Source of the DNA: an uncultured Clostridia bacterium
GTDB taxonomy: Bacteria > Bacillota > Clostridia > TANB77 > CAG-508
Length of the DNA: 64,000 bases
Reading direction: 5' to 3'
Assembly (NCBI GenBank): GCA_934120675.1
Contig: CAKOUU010000002.1
Coordinates: 1-64,000, forward strand
Part shown: positions 50,159 to 58,793 of the stretch, in pieces
Layout: each line of letters opens with the position of its first letter
Position numbering within the stretch: the stretch's first letter is position 1
The notes under the pieces: model-generated
Told to the model about the DNA's origin: nothing
What the model saw: the letters and a program-made list of their open reading frames with translations, nothing else
Databases searched by the model: none
Program-made: the position numbers and the translations under genes

Positions 50159-51584
50159 TATTACAATTATAGGTGGAGGCCTTGCCGGGTGTGAGGCTGC
50201 ATATCAAATTGCAAAAGCAGGAATAAAAGTAAAATTATATGAAATGAAACCAATTAAATATTCTGAAGCACATTCAAATCAAAATTTGGCGGAGATAGTG
50301 TGTAGTAATTCTTTTAAATCAAACTTGCTAACAAATGCATGTGGCTTATTAAAAGAAGAATTGAGGAGATTAGATTCTTTATTAATTAGAATTGCTGACG
50401 AAACTCAAGTTCCTGCAGGTCAAGCATTAGCAGTTGATAGAGAATTGTTTGCAAAAAGGGTAACAGAGGAAATCGAAGCAAATCCATTAATAGAAATTAT
50501 CCACAAAGAGGTAGAAAGTGTGGATTCAAAAAGTGAAATAAATGCAGATGATGGGATAGTTATAATTGCTACAGGCCCACTGACTTCAGAGAAAATGGCA
50601 AAACAGATTTCTAAATTGACAGGTGAAGATAAATTATATTTTTATGATGCGGCTGCACCTATCATATCAAAAGATAGTATTAATTTTGATATTGCTTTTT
50701 ATGGGAATAGATATGAACAAGAAAAGAAAAAAGATGAGACTGTAGAAGAATGGCAAGAAAAACAAAAAAATCAAGAGAAAAGTTATATCAATTTGCCTAT
50801 GAATAAAGAAGAGTATGATGCTTTTTGGAAAGAATTAACAGAAGCGGAAGTTGTTACTTTACATGATTTTGAAAAAAGAGAAATTTTTGAAGGATGTATG
50901 CCAATAGAAATTATGGCAAAAAGAGGAATGGATACATTACGTTTTGGACCATTAAAACCAGTTGGGTTTGATGACCCAAGATATGCCAAAAGACCTTATG
51001 CCGTTGTGCAATTGCGTCAAGATAATTCTGAAGGAAATATCTATAATATGGTTGGTTTCCAAACAAATTTGAAATTTGGAGAGCAAAAAAGAGTGTTTAG
51101 TATGATTCCAGGACTTGAAAATGCAGAGTTTGTAAAATATGGTGTAATGCACAGAAATACATATATCAATTCAACTAAATTATTAGACGAGACATATAAT
51201 TTGAAATCAAATCATAATATTTTCTTTGCAGGGCAAATAACAGGTGTAGAAGGATATGTAGAATCTATTTCTTCTGGAATGGTTGCGGCTTTGAATGCAA
51301 TTAAATTATTTAAAAAGAATGTTGACGGTCATGTAAATGATAAAATAAAAATGCAAAATAATAATGAGACTGGTTTAAATAATGAGATAAGTTTAGAAGA
51401 TAGGGTTGTATTTTCTGAATATACAGTAATTGGAGCATTGGCAAAATATATTTCAACTGAAAATGATAAGTTCCAACCAATGAATGCAAATTTTGGAATT
51501 TTACCTGAATTAGAAGGTAAAAAGATTAGGGATAAAAGGGAAAGGTATGCAAAACTAGCAGAGAGAAGTTTGAAATTTTTTTAG
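50142..51584 (+). CDS. trmFO: Methylenetetrahydrofolate-tRNA-(uracil-5-)-methyltransferase TrmFO
   Basis: 480 residues from ATG 50142 (ATG 50145 equally possible). The FAD-binding motif GGGLAGCEAAYQIA is at residue about 10, YEMKP and SNSFKSNLLTNACGLLK follow, and the C-terminus has FFAGQITGVEGYVESISSG. It makes 5-methyluridine 54 in tRNA with CH2-THF and FADH2. It is about 40 residues longer than usual because of charged inserts around 190-210 (KKKDETVEEWQEKQKNQ) and 400-420 (KMQNNNETGLNNE). AGAAAGGGACG precedes the start, inside the previous gene. Confidence 0.94.
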   Translation: MMKKDSITIIGGGLAGCEAAYQIAKAGIKVKLYEMKPIKYSEAHSNQNLAEIVCSNSFKSNLLTNACGLLKEELRRLDSLLIRIADETQVPAGQALAVDRELFAKRVTEEIEANPLIEIIHKEVESVDSKSEINADDGIVIIATGPLTSEKMAKQISKLTGEDKLYFYDAAAPIISKDSINFDIAFYGNRYEQEKKKDETVEEWQEKQKNQEKSYINLPMNKEEYDAFWKELTEAEVVTLHDFEKREIFEGCMPIEIMAKRGMDTLRFGPLKPVGFDDPRYAKRPYAVVQLRQDNSEGNIYNMVGFQTNLKFGEQKRVFSMIPGLENAEFVKYGVMHRNTYINSTKLLDETYNLKSNHNIFFAGQITGVEGYVESISSGMVAALNAIKLFKKNVDGHVNDKIKMQNNNETGLNNEISLEDRVVFSEYTVIGALAKYISTENDKFQPMNANFGILPELEGKKIRDKRERYAKLAERSLKFF

Positions 51585-51749
51585 GTGTAATATTACTGTA
51601 ATGTTACAAATATGTTAAATTTTAAAGAATTTACATAATACTATTGCAAACGTTGTCAAATTTTGCTATAATTTTAATTAGTGATAATATTTGAGAAAAG
51701 AAGGAGGAATTAATCAATTAGATTTTATATAATTGATTATGAAAATATT

Positions 51750-53378
51750 ATGGATAAAATTTTAGATGAATTAAAAAAGATGGAAGAAATTAATATTGAA
51801 TTTAAAAAAAGTGCAGAAAATGAAAGAACTATGAAAATTAAAGAAAAAGAAATAGCAAAGATGTACGAAAATGCACAGTTGAAGATGATTGGAACAGAAG
51901 AAAGAGAACAAGCTTTAAAGGAATATGAAGAAAAGAAAAACAGGCTTGAAAAAATTAGTGAACTAAAAAAAGCCGGAGATAAGGAAATTGAGGAAAATTT
52001 TGAAAATAATAAAAAGGCAATAATTGAAGAAATAGATAAAAGGTTAGAAAAATACGAAAAAATAGAACAAGAAAAAGAAAAAATGAAAGAAGCAAAAAAA
52101 GAAAGAGACGAAGAGGTTTTAAAATTAGAGAGTCAAAAAAATGTGTATTCTAAAATTGCTCAAAACAGTAAAAAAGATATTGCAAATATTCTTGAAAAAT
52201 TAAATAATGGTGAACGAGTTAGTATGGATAGACTAACAGATGCTCAAAATGAATATAATGCAAATGTGTCAAAAGTCATTGGTATCGAAAACCAAATTAA
52301 AGAATTAAATGATAAAGAATTTGAAATTTCAGAGGATATTGAAAAGAATCCAGAGGAAATATTGGATTTACAATATTTAAAGTATAGAATTGTTGGAATT
52401 AAAATTAGTGAGCTTGATAAAATAAAAGAAGATCCTTTTGTTGAAAAATATGGAAAAGAAGAAACAAAAGATGAAAATGACAAGCCGGGAGAAAATTCTG
52501 AAAAAGGTTCAAACGACGAAAAAGACAAGCCAGGAGAAAATTCTGGAAAAGATTCAAACGACGAAAAAGACAAGCCAGGAGAAAATTCTGGAAAAGATTC
52601 AAATGACGGAAAAGATAAGTCAAGAGGAAAAACTCCTAAATTTAAAGATACAATAGTATTAGATGCTTATAACAATAAACTTGTTGTAAATGGCGTACTA
52701 AAAGATTTCCTAGAAGTATTTAGAAAAGATGGAAAAAAACTAAAAGAAGATAGTGATCTTGCTATAGGAAGCTTATTTGCAGGCGATAAAAAGATGGTTA
52801 AATATATAGACTATGGATTATTAAAAGCTTTGGATGATAAAGATAGAAATCTTGCTTTAGAATACCTAAATGTTATAAGAGGAGGAGGAGAAAAATCTTC
52901 TAGTGAAAGTGCTGAAATATTAAAAAATGCAATAGATATTAAATATAAATTTAATAATGATTTAAATACATTTTTAAGTTTTAGAAAAAAGATGATTGCA
53001 AGAAAAGCAGTTGAACTAGGAATTGCTGAAATAGAAGGAATAAATGACAAAAGTTTGGCTAAAAGAATAAAAGAAAGAATGTCTAAAGCAAAAAATATTA
53101 AATTATTTGGAACGAAAGAAAAAGTAAAAGAAATTGCAAGTGGTGATGTTAAAACTATAGCTCAACAAGATAAAGAAAAAACGATTGAAAAAATAAAAGA
53201 AGATAGAGCTAATGGAAGTAGAATTATGCAAAATGTTAAAGTTGATGATAGTGTAAAAGAAAATTTAAATACTGTGTCTAAAAAGTATAGTGAAACTGAA
53301 AATGAGATTACAAACGAAATAGGAAAAGATGTTAGAAAAATAGTTGCTGAAAATAATGAATCTGAAATTTGTGAATAA
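51750..53378 (+). CDS. Unknown 542-aa coiled-coil protein with 15-aa acidic repeats
   Basis: No signal peptide or membrane segment. Residues 1-200 are a long charged coiled coil (KEKMKEAKKERDEEVLKLES). Residues about 245-290 are three tandem 15-residue repeats (DKPGENSGKDSNDEK, 45 bp at DNA level, 52480-52620). Residues 300-500 look globular and helical (IVLDAYNNKLVVNGVLKDFLE, DLAIGSLFAGDKKMVKYIDY). Function unknown. The start lacks an obvious close ribosome site; AAGAAGGAGG lies 45 bases upstream, so a slightly different start is possible, although no other in-frame ATG is nearer. Confidence 0.75.
   Translation: MDKILDELKKMEEINIEFKKSAENERTMKIKEKEIAKMYENAQLKMIGTEEREQALKEYEEKKNRLEKISELKKAGDKEIEENFENNKKAIIEEIDKRLEKYEKIEQEKEKMKEAKKERDEEVLKLESQKNVYSKIAQNSKKDIANILEKLNNGERVSMDRLTDAQNEYNANVSKVIGIENQIKELNDKEFEISEDIEKNPEEILDLQYLKYRIVGIKISELDKIKEDPFVEKYGKEETKDENDKPGENSEKGSNDEKDKPGENSGKDSNDEKDKPGENSGKDSNDGKDKSRGKTPKFKDTIVLDAYNNKLVVNGVLKDFLEVFRKDGKKLKEDSDLAIGSLFAGDKKMVKYIDYGLLKALDDKDRNLALEYLNVIRGGGEKSSSESAEILKNAIDIKYKFNNDLNTFLSFRKKMIARKAVELGIAEIEGINDKSLAKRIKERMSKAKNIKLFGTKEKVKEIASGDVKTIAQQDKEKTIEKIKEDRANGSRIMQNVKVDDSVKENLNTVSKKYSETENEITNEIGKDVRKIVAENNESEICE
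52480..52620 (+). repeat. 45-bp in-frame tandem repeat, three copies
   Basis: Units beginning GACAAGCCGGGAGAAAATTC are almost identical, in frame, and code for DKPGENS-KxSNDEK. They look like recent slippage expansion. Confidence 0.85.
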
Positions 53379-53495
53379 TAAATATCATAAAAATATAAGT
53401 TACTGTTTTACAAAAGATAGATAAAGTTATAATTCACAGCTAATAATCAAATGCAACACAGATAAAACTGAATTGAAAAAAAAATCAAGTTTTTC

Positions 53496-53524
53496 TTGAC
53501 TTATAGACATAAAAATGGTACAAT
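53496..53524 (+). promoter_or_regulatory. Promoter of the str operon
   Basis: TTGACT at 53496-53501, 17-base spacer, TACAAT at 53519-53524, 140 bases before rpsL. Confidence 0.75.
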
Positions 53525-53577
53525 ATAAACTGTTATGGTAAATTGTGTGAAATGTACAATTCCGTAACAGTTTATTA
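53525..53577 (+). promoter_or_regulatory. Hairpin leader of rpsL
   Basis: TAAACTGTTA pairs with TAACAGTTTA, enclosing AATTGT / ACAATT. It starts at the likely transcription start and could be an attenuator, a stability element or a ribosomal-protein binding site. No T-tract follows. Confidence 0.55.
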
Positions 53578-53661
53578 CATTTTAAAAGTGTAAATATTTC
53601 AAAAATATTACACAGAAACAATAAAAAATGTAAAAATAAAAAAGTAGGAGGTGAAATTTAA

Positions 53662-54075
53662 GTGCCAACAATTAATCAATTAGTAAGAAAAGGAAGACAA
53701 ACAGGAGTAACAAAATCAACTGCACCAGCTCTTCAACATGGATGGAACTCAAAAAATAAAAAATTAACAAATAACAGAGCTCCACAAAAAAGAGGTGTAT
53801 GTACAGTAGTTAAAACAGTTACACCTAAGAAGCCAAACTCTGCTTTAAGAAAAGTAGCCAGAGTAAGACTTTCTAATGGTTATGAAGTTACATCTTATAT
53901 CCCAGGTATAGGACATAACTTACAAGAACACAGTGTTGTATTAATCAGAGGTGGTAGGGTAAAAGACCTTCCAGGTGTTAGATACCATATCATTAGAGGA
54001 ACATTAGATACAGCTGGTGTTAAAGATAGAATGCAAGCTCGTTCTAAATATGGGGCTAAGCGTCCTAAAAAATAG
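53662..54075 (+). CDS. rpsL: 30S ribosomal protein S12
   Basis: 137 residues from GTG 53662 after AGGAGGTGAAATTTAA. The S12 core is complete: KRGVCTVVKTVTPKKPNSAL, then RKVARVRLSNGYEV, and the GRVKDLPGVRYHIIRG loop. Residues Lys43-equivalent and Lys88-equivalent regions look wild type (TPKKPNSA, GGRVKDLPG), so no streptomycin-resistance change is evident. First gene of the str operon. Confidence 0.97.
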   Translation: MPTINQLVRKGRQTGVTKSTAPALQHGWNSKNKKLTNNRAPQKRGVCTVVKTVTPKKPNSALRKVARVRLSNGYEVTSYIPGIGHNLQEHSVVLIRGGRVKDLPGVRYHIIRGTLDTAGVKDRMQARSKYGAKRPKK

Positions 54076-54107
54076 AAAAATGAACTAAATCAGCTATCTT
54101 GCACATT

Positions 54108-54184
54108 TTTAACATTTGCTCCAGACTTCGGCATACAAACGTATAGCCTCAGCCTGTAACAAACATTAAAAATGCACAATATAA
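54108..54184 (+). repeat. Str-operon hairpin element, copy A (rpsL-rpsG)
   Basis: TTGCACATTTTTAACATTTG pairs with CAAACATTAAAAATGCACAA, with an apical GGCATACAAACGTATAGCC stem and a CTTCGG segment. Diverged from copies B and C but with the same architecture and the same TGCACA ends. Confidence 0.8.
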
Positions 54185-54315
54185 CTAATTTATTCCATTT
54201 TAATATTATTTAAAGGAAGATTAGTAACATGAAATTGAAAATTAGTGCTTGTAATACTTACTAAATTTTTCTAAATGTTTTTAGAATGAACTTGTTGTTT
54301 ATTTTTATAAACATA

Positions 54316-54410
54316 AAAAGGTACTTAAATTTAGGAATATATTATAATGCACTATACGGATAGGTTATCCTATCAGAGTACCTAAGATATTTTATAAATA
54401 TCTAATAAAA
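54316..54410 (+). promoter_or_regulatory. Structured leader before rpsG
   Basis: AGGTACT (54319-54325) pairs with AGTACCT (54377-54383), enclosing a GATAGG-TTAT-CCTATC hairpin (54359-54374) and a TATAAT box (54343-54348). A small AGATATTT/AAATATCT stem follows. In E. coli S7 represses through this junction; here the fold is a candidate equivalent. Confidence 0.45.
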
Positions 54411-54431
54411 ATTTTTAAGGAGGGAAGAATA

Positions 54432-54902
54432 GTGCCAAGAAGAGGATATATAGCAAAAAGAGATGTTTTACCAGATCCAATTTATAATAGTAAAGTTGTT
54501 ACAAAATTAGTAAACAACATAATGTTAGATGGTAAAAAATCAGTTGCTCAAAACATAGTATATGATGCATTTGATATCATAAAAGAAAAAGAAGGAAAAA
54601 ATCCTTTAGAAGTTTTTGAAGCAGCTTTAGAAAACGTAATGCCAGTTCTAGAAGTTAAAGCTAGAAGAGTTGGTGGAGCTACATACCAAGTTCCATTAGA
54701 GATTAGACCAGAAAGAAGACAAACTTTAGGTTTAAGATGGTTAGTTTCTTATGCAAGAAATAGACATGAAAAAACTATGGCTGAAAAATTAGCTGGTGAA
54801 ATTATGGATGCTGTTGCTGGAAATGGTGGAGCATTTAAGAAGAAAGAAGATACTCATAGAATGGCTGAGGCTAATAAGGCTTTTGCTCACTACAAATGGT
54901 AA
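54432..54902 (+). CDS. rpsG: 30S ribosomal protein S7
   Basis: 156 residues from GTG 54432 after AAGGAGGGAAGAATA. Starts MPRRGYIAKRDVLPDPIYNS and contains ENVMPVLEVKARRVGGATYQ, VPLEIRPERRQTLGLRWLV and the C-terminal EDTHRMAEANKAFAHYKW. It nucleates the 30S head and can repress its own mRNA in other bacteria. It is separated from rpsL by an unusually long 356-base gap holding an element and a leader. Confidence 0.97.
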   Translation: MPRRGYIAKRDVLPDPIYNSKVVTKLVNNIMLDGKKSVAQNIVYDAFDIIKEKEGKNPLEVFEAALENVMPVLEVKARRVGGATYQVPLEIRPERRQTLGLRWLVSYARNRHEKTMAEKLAGEIMDAVAGNGGAFKKKEDTHRMAEANKAFAHYKW

Positions 54903-54922
54903 AATTTCCGTTAAAAGCAATC

Positions 54923-55006
54923 ATCTGCACATTTTCAATATTAATTCCAAACCTTGACGTACCTACGTACGACTTCGGCTTGTAATTAATCTTAAAAATG
55001 CACAGC
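54923..55006 (+). repeat. Str-operon hairpin element, copy B (rpsG-fusA)
   Basis: CTGCACATTTTCAATATTAA pairs with TTAATCTTAAAAATGCACAG; the apex contains GACGTACCTACGTAC and ACTTCGGCTTG. About 90 percent identical to copy C, with a compensating A-T to G-C pair change between them. Confidence 0.85.
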
Positions 55007-55083
55007 TAATCACTTTTAACAAAAATTTAAATTTGAGAGTATTAAAAAAGAATTATAAAAGAAACCGAGAGGGGGAAATATAG

Positions 55084-57165
55084 ATGGCAGGAAGAGCATA
55101 CCCATTAGAGAGAACAAGAAATATAGGAATAATGGCTCATATTGATGCTGGTAAAACAACAACAACAGAGAGAATATTATTCTATACAGGTAAAACTCAC
55201 AAAATAGGTGAAGTTCACGAAGGTGCTGCTACAATGGACTGGATGGCACAAGAACAAGAAAGAGGTATTACAATTACATCTGCTTGTACAACATGTTTCT
55301 GGAAAAATAATAGAATTAATATTATTGATACTCCAGGTCACGTTGACTTTACAGTAGAGGTTCAAAGATCTTTAAAAGTTCTTGATGGTGCTGTAACAGT
55401 TTTAGCAGCAAAAGGTGGAGTTCAACCACAAACAGAAACAGTTTGGAGACAAGCTGATAAATATAGTGTACCAAGAATGGTATATGTAAATAAAATGGAT
55501 ATTACTGGAGCTAACTTTATGCTTTGTGTTGAACAATTAAAAACAAGATTAAAAGCAAATGCAGTTCCAATCCAATTACCAGTTGGTGCAGAAGACAACT
55601 TCCAAGGTATAGTTGATCTTATTAAAATGAAAGCATACATCCAAGATGATAAATTAGGTGAACACATTGTTGAAACAGATATTCCAGAAGATATGAAGGA
55701 AGATGCTGAAAAATGGAGAGCTAATATGATTGAGGCTGTTGCTGATCAAGATGAAGAATTAATGATGAAATACTTAGATGGTGAAGAACTAACAGCTGAA
55801 GAAATCAAAAGAGGTTTAAGAGCTGGAACATTAGCTAATAAAATAGTACCAGTTACATGTGGTTCTTCATACAAAAACAAAGGTGTTCAAGAATTATTAG
55901 ATGCAATAGTTGACTATATGCCATCACCATTAGATATACCACATATCAAAGGTGAAACATTAGATGGAGAAGAAACAGAAGCTAAAACTTCAGATGATGC
56001 TCCATTCGCAGCATTAGCATTTAAAATTGCTACTGACCCATTTGTTGGAAAATTATGTTTCTTCAGAGTTTACTCTGGAACACTTGAATCTGGATCAACA
56101 GTTCTAAATTCAAGTAAAGACAAAAAAGAAAGAGTAGGAAGAATTCTTCAAATGCATGCAAATCACAGAGAAGATATTGAAAAAGTATATGCTGGTGATA
56201 TTGCTGCAGCTGTAGGTTTAAAAGATGTTACAACTGGAAATACTTTATGTGATCCAGATCATCCAATAATCCTAGAATCAATGGAATTCCCAGAACCAGT
56301 TATCGATATAGCTATTGAGCCTAAAGATAAAGCTGCTCAAGAAAAAATGGGAATCGCTTTAGCAAAACTTGCTGAAGAGGATCCAACATTCAAAGCTTAT
56401 ACAAATCAAGAAACTGGACAAACAATCATCGCTGGTATGGGTGAATTACACCTAGATATCATCGTAGATAGATTAAAAAGAGAATTCAAAGTTGAATGTA
56501 ATGTAGGTAAACCACAAGTTGCTTACAAAGAAACAATTAGAAATAAAGTTAAAGTTCAAGGTAAATTTATTCGTCAATCTGGTGGTAAAGGACAATATGG
56601 TGATGTTTGGTTTGAAATGGAACCATTAGAGCCAGGCAAAGGAATAGAATTCGAAAGCAAAATCGTTGGAGGAGCTGTTCCAAAAGAATATATTAAACCT
56701 ATTGAACAAGGTATGAGAGAAGCTGCTGAAAGTGGTATCTTAGCTGGTTACCCAGTTATAGATTTCAAAGTTTCATTAGTTGACGGTTCATACCACGAAG
56801 TTGACTCTTCAGAAATGGCATTTAAAATAGCTGCTTCTATGGCATTTAAAGAAGGATGTAAACAAGCTAAGTCAGTTATCTTAGAGCCAATTATGAAAGT
56901 TGAAATAACAGTTCCAGAAGAATACATGGGAGATGTTATTGGTGATGTAAACTCTAGAAGAGGTAGAATGGAAGGTATGGATTCTGAAGATGGAATGCAA
57001 GAAATACATGCATTTATTCCATTATCAGAAATGTTTGGTTATGCAACAGACTTACGTTCTAAGACTCAAGGTAGAGGTTCATACTCTATGGAACCTTCTC
57101 ATTATGAAGAAGTTCCAAAATCTGTTCTTGAAGCTATCGTGGCTTCTAGAAAGAAAAGTGAGTAA
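55084..57165 (+). CDS. fusA: Elongation factor G
   Basis: 693 residues. GTPase motifs: AHIDAGKTTTTER (about 18), RGITITSACTTC, DTPGHVDFT (about 84) and NKMD (about 137). The C-terminal domains contain GGKGQYGDVWFEMEPLEPG and GDVNSRRGRMEGMDSEDG. It catalyses translocation of tRNA-mRNA on the ribosome. GAGAGGGGGAAATATAG precedes the ATG. Confidence 0.98.
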   Translation: MAGRAYPLERTRNIGIMAHIDAGKTTTTERILFYTGKTHKIGEVHEGAATMDWMAQEQERGITITSACTTCFWKNNRINIIDTPGHVDFTVEVQRSLKVLDGAVTVLAAKGGVQPQTETVWRQADKYSVPRMVYVNKMDITGANFMLCVEQLKTRLKANAVPIQLPVGAEDNFQGIVDLIKMKAYIQDDKLGEHIVETDIPEDMKEDAEKWRANMIEAVADQDEELMMKYLDGEELTAEEIKRGLRAGTLANKIVPVTCGSSYKNKGVQELLDAIVDYMPSPLDIPHIKGETLDGEETEAKTSDDAPFAALAFKIATDPFVGKLCFFRVYSGTLESGSTVLNSSKDKKERVGRILQMHANHREDIEKVYAGDIAAAVGLKDVTTGNTLCDPDHPIILESMEFPEPVIDIAIEPKDKAAQEKMGIALAKLAEEDPTFKAYTNQETGQTIIAGMGELHLDIIVDRLKREFKVECNVGKPQVAYKETIRNKVKVQGKFIRQSGGKGQYGDVWFEMEPLEPGKGIEFESKIVGGAVPKEYIKPIEQGMREAAESGILAGYPVIDFKVSLVDGSYHEVDSSEMAFKIAASMAFKEGCKQAKSVILEPIMKVEITVPEEYMGDVIGDVNSRRGRMEGMDSEDGMQEIHAFIPLSEMFGYATDLRSKTQGRGSYSMEPSHYEEVPKSVLEAIVASRKKSE

Positions 57166-57181
57166 ATCGCTCTAAAATCAT

Positions 57182-57263
57182 CATCTTGCACATTTTCGAT
57201 ATTAATTCCAAACCTCGACGTACACACGTACGACTTCGGCTTGTAATTAATCTCAAAAATGCA
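57182..57263 (+). repeat. Str-operon hairpin element, copy C (fusA-tuf)
   Basis: TTGCACATTTTCGATATTAA pairs with TTAATCTCAAAAATGCACAA; apex GACGTACACACGTACG plus ACTTCGGCTTG. Very close to copy B. Confidence 0.85.
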
Positions 57264-57320
57264 CAATATAACGATTTTATATCGATTTGAATCAACGAAA
57301 ATATATATTTAATAAAAGTA

Positions 57321-57355
57321 CTTGCATTTTTAATGAAAATGTTGTAAAATGCAAG
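57321..57355 (+). promoter_or_regulatory. Internal promoter of tuf within a palindrome
   Basis: TTGCAT (57322-57327), 17-base spacer, TAAAAT (57345-57350). The outer bases form a perfect 10-bp palindrome, CTTGCATTTT / AAAATGCAAG, so the promoter may also be an operator. Confidence 0.6.
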
Positions 57356-57442
57356 TGCAATAAATAATTTACGTTATTAAATTTTAAAATAAAGTAGCTA
57401 CGTTCGAAAAGAACGGCTAACTAAAATAAGGAGGATTTTAAA

Positions 57443-58645
57443 ATGGCAAAAGCAAAATTTGAAAGAAACAAACCACACGTTAACATCGGTACAATCGGAC
57501 ACGTTGACCATGGTAAAACAACAACAACAGCAGCTATTACAAAATATTTATCATTATTAGGAAAAGCTAAATTCGAAGCTTACGATCAAATCGACGGAGC
57601 TCCAGAAGAAAAAGCAAGAGGAATCACAATCAACACAGCACACGTTGAATATGAAACAGAAAACAGACACTATGCACACGTTGACTGCCCAGGACATGCT
57701 GACTACGTTAAAAACATGATTACAGGTGCTGCTCAAATGGATGGTGCTATATTAGTTGTATCTGCAGCTGATGGACCAATGCCTCAAACAAGAGAACACA
57801 TCTTATTAGCTAGACAAGTTGGTGTTAAATACATCGTTGTTTACTTAAACAAATGTGATATGGTTGATGACCCAGAATTATTAGAATTAGTTGAAATGGA
57901 AGTTAGAGACTTATTATCAGAATATGGTTTCCCAGGAGATGAAATTCCAGTAATAAAAGGATCTTCATTAGCAGTTCTAGAAAGTACATCTACAGATCCT
58001 AATGATCCTGTATATGCACCTATGAAAGAATTAATGGAAGCTGTTGATAGCTATATTCCAACACCAGAAAGACCAATAGATCAACCATTCTTAATGCCAG
58101 TTGAAGACGTATTCACAATCACAGGTCGTGGTACAGTTGCTACAGGTAGAGTAGAAAGAGGAGAAGTTAAACTTCAAGACGAAGTTGAAATTATCGGTTT
58201 AACAACAGAAAGAAGAAAAACTGTTGTAACAGGTGTTGAAATGTTCAGAAAATTATTAGACCAAGCAGAAGCTGGTGATAACATCGGTGTTCTACTTAGA
58301 GGTATTGATAGAAAAGACATCGAAAGAGGTCAAGTTCTATGTAAACCAGGAACAATTCATCCACATACAAAATTCACATCACAAGTATACGTTTTAACTA
58401 AAGACGAAGGTGGAAGACATACTCCATTCTTTAATGGATACAGACCACAATTCTACTTTAGAACAACAGACGTTACAGGTGTTATCGAATTAGATGCTGG
58501 TGTAGAAATGGTTATGCCAGGTGACAATGTTAACATGACAATCGAATTAATCACTCCTATCGCTATCGAAAAAGGATTAAGATTTGCTATTCGTGAAGGT
58601 GGTAGGACAGTTGGTTCAGGTGTTGTTGCTGACATCATCGAATAA
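57443..58645 (+). CDS. tuf: Elongation factor Tu
   Basis: 400 residues. GHVDHGKTTTTAA (about 18), RGITINTAHVEYE, DCPGHADYVKNMITG (about 83) and NKCD (about 138) mark the GTPase; the kirromycin-sensitive core and C-terminal barrels are intact (VTGVIELDAGVEMVMPGDNV). It delivers aminoacyl-tRNA to the ribosome. AAGGAGGATTTTAAA precedes the ATG. A strong terminator follows. Confidence 0.98.
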   Translation: MAKAKFERNKPHVNIGTIGHVDHGKTTTTAAITKYLSLLGKAKFEAYDQIDGAPEEKARGITINTAHVEYETENRHYAHVDCPGHADYVKNMITGAAQMDGAILVVSAADGPMPQTREHILLARQVGVKYIVVYLNKCDMVDDPELLELVEMEVRDLLSEYGFPGDEIPVIKGSSLAVLESTSTDPNDPVYAPMKELMEAVDSYIPTPERPIDQPFLMPVEDVFTITGRGTVATGRVERGEVKLQDEVEIIGLTTERRKTVVTGVEMFRKLLDQAEAGDNIGVLLRGIDRKDIERGQVLCKPGTIHPHTKFTSQVYVLTKDEGGRHTPFFNGYRPQFYFRTTDVTGVIELDAGVEMVMPGDNVNMTIELITPIAIEKGLRFAIREGGRTVGSGVVADIIE

Positions 58646-58670
58646 TTATGAAAATAATTATATAATATAT

Positions 58671-58694
58671 AAAAGAGCTTCGGCTCTTTTTTTT
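58671..58694 (+). terminator. Terminator of the str operon
   Basis: AAAAGAGC-TTCG-GCTCTTTT followed by TTTT: a textbook UUCG tetraloop hairpin with a T-run. Confidence 0.95.
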
Positions 58695-58793
58695 GTTACT
58701 TTTTTTAAAAACTACTTGTAATTTTAATAAAAGAATAATAAAATAGATATATCACAAATAAAATGAAATAAACAAATTTAGGAGGAACTAAAA

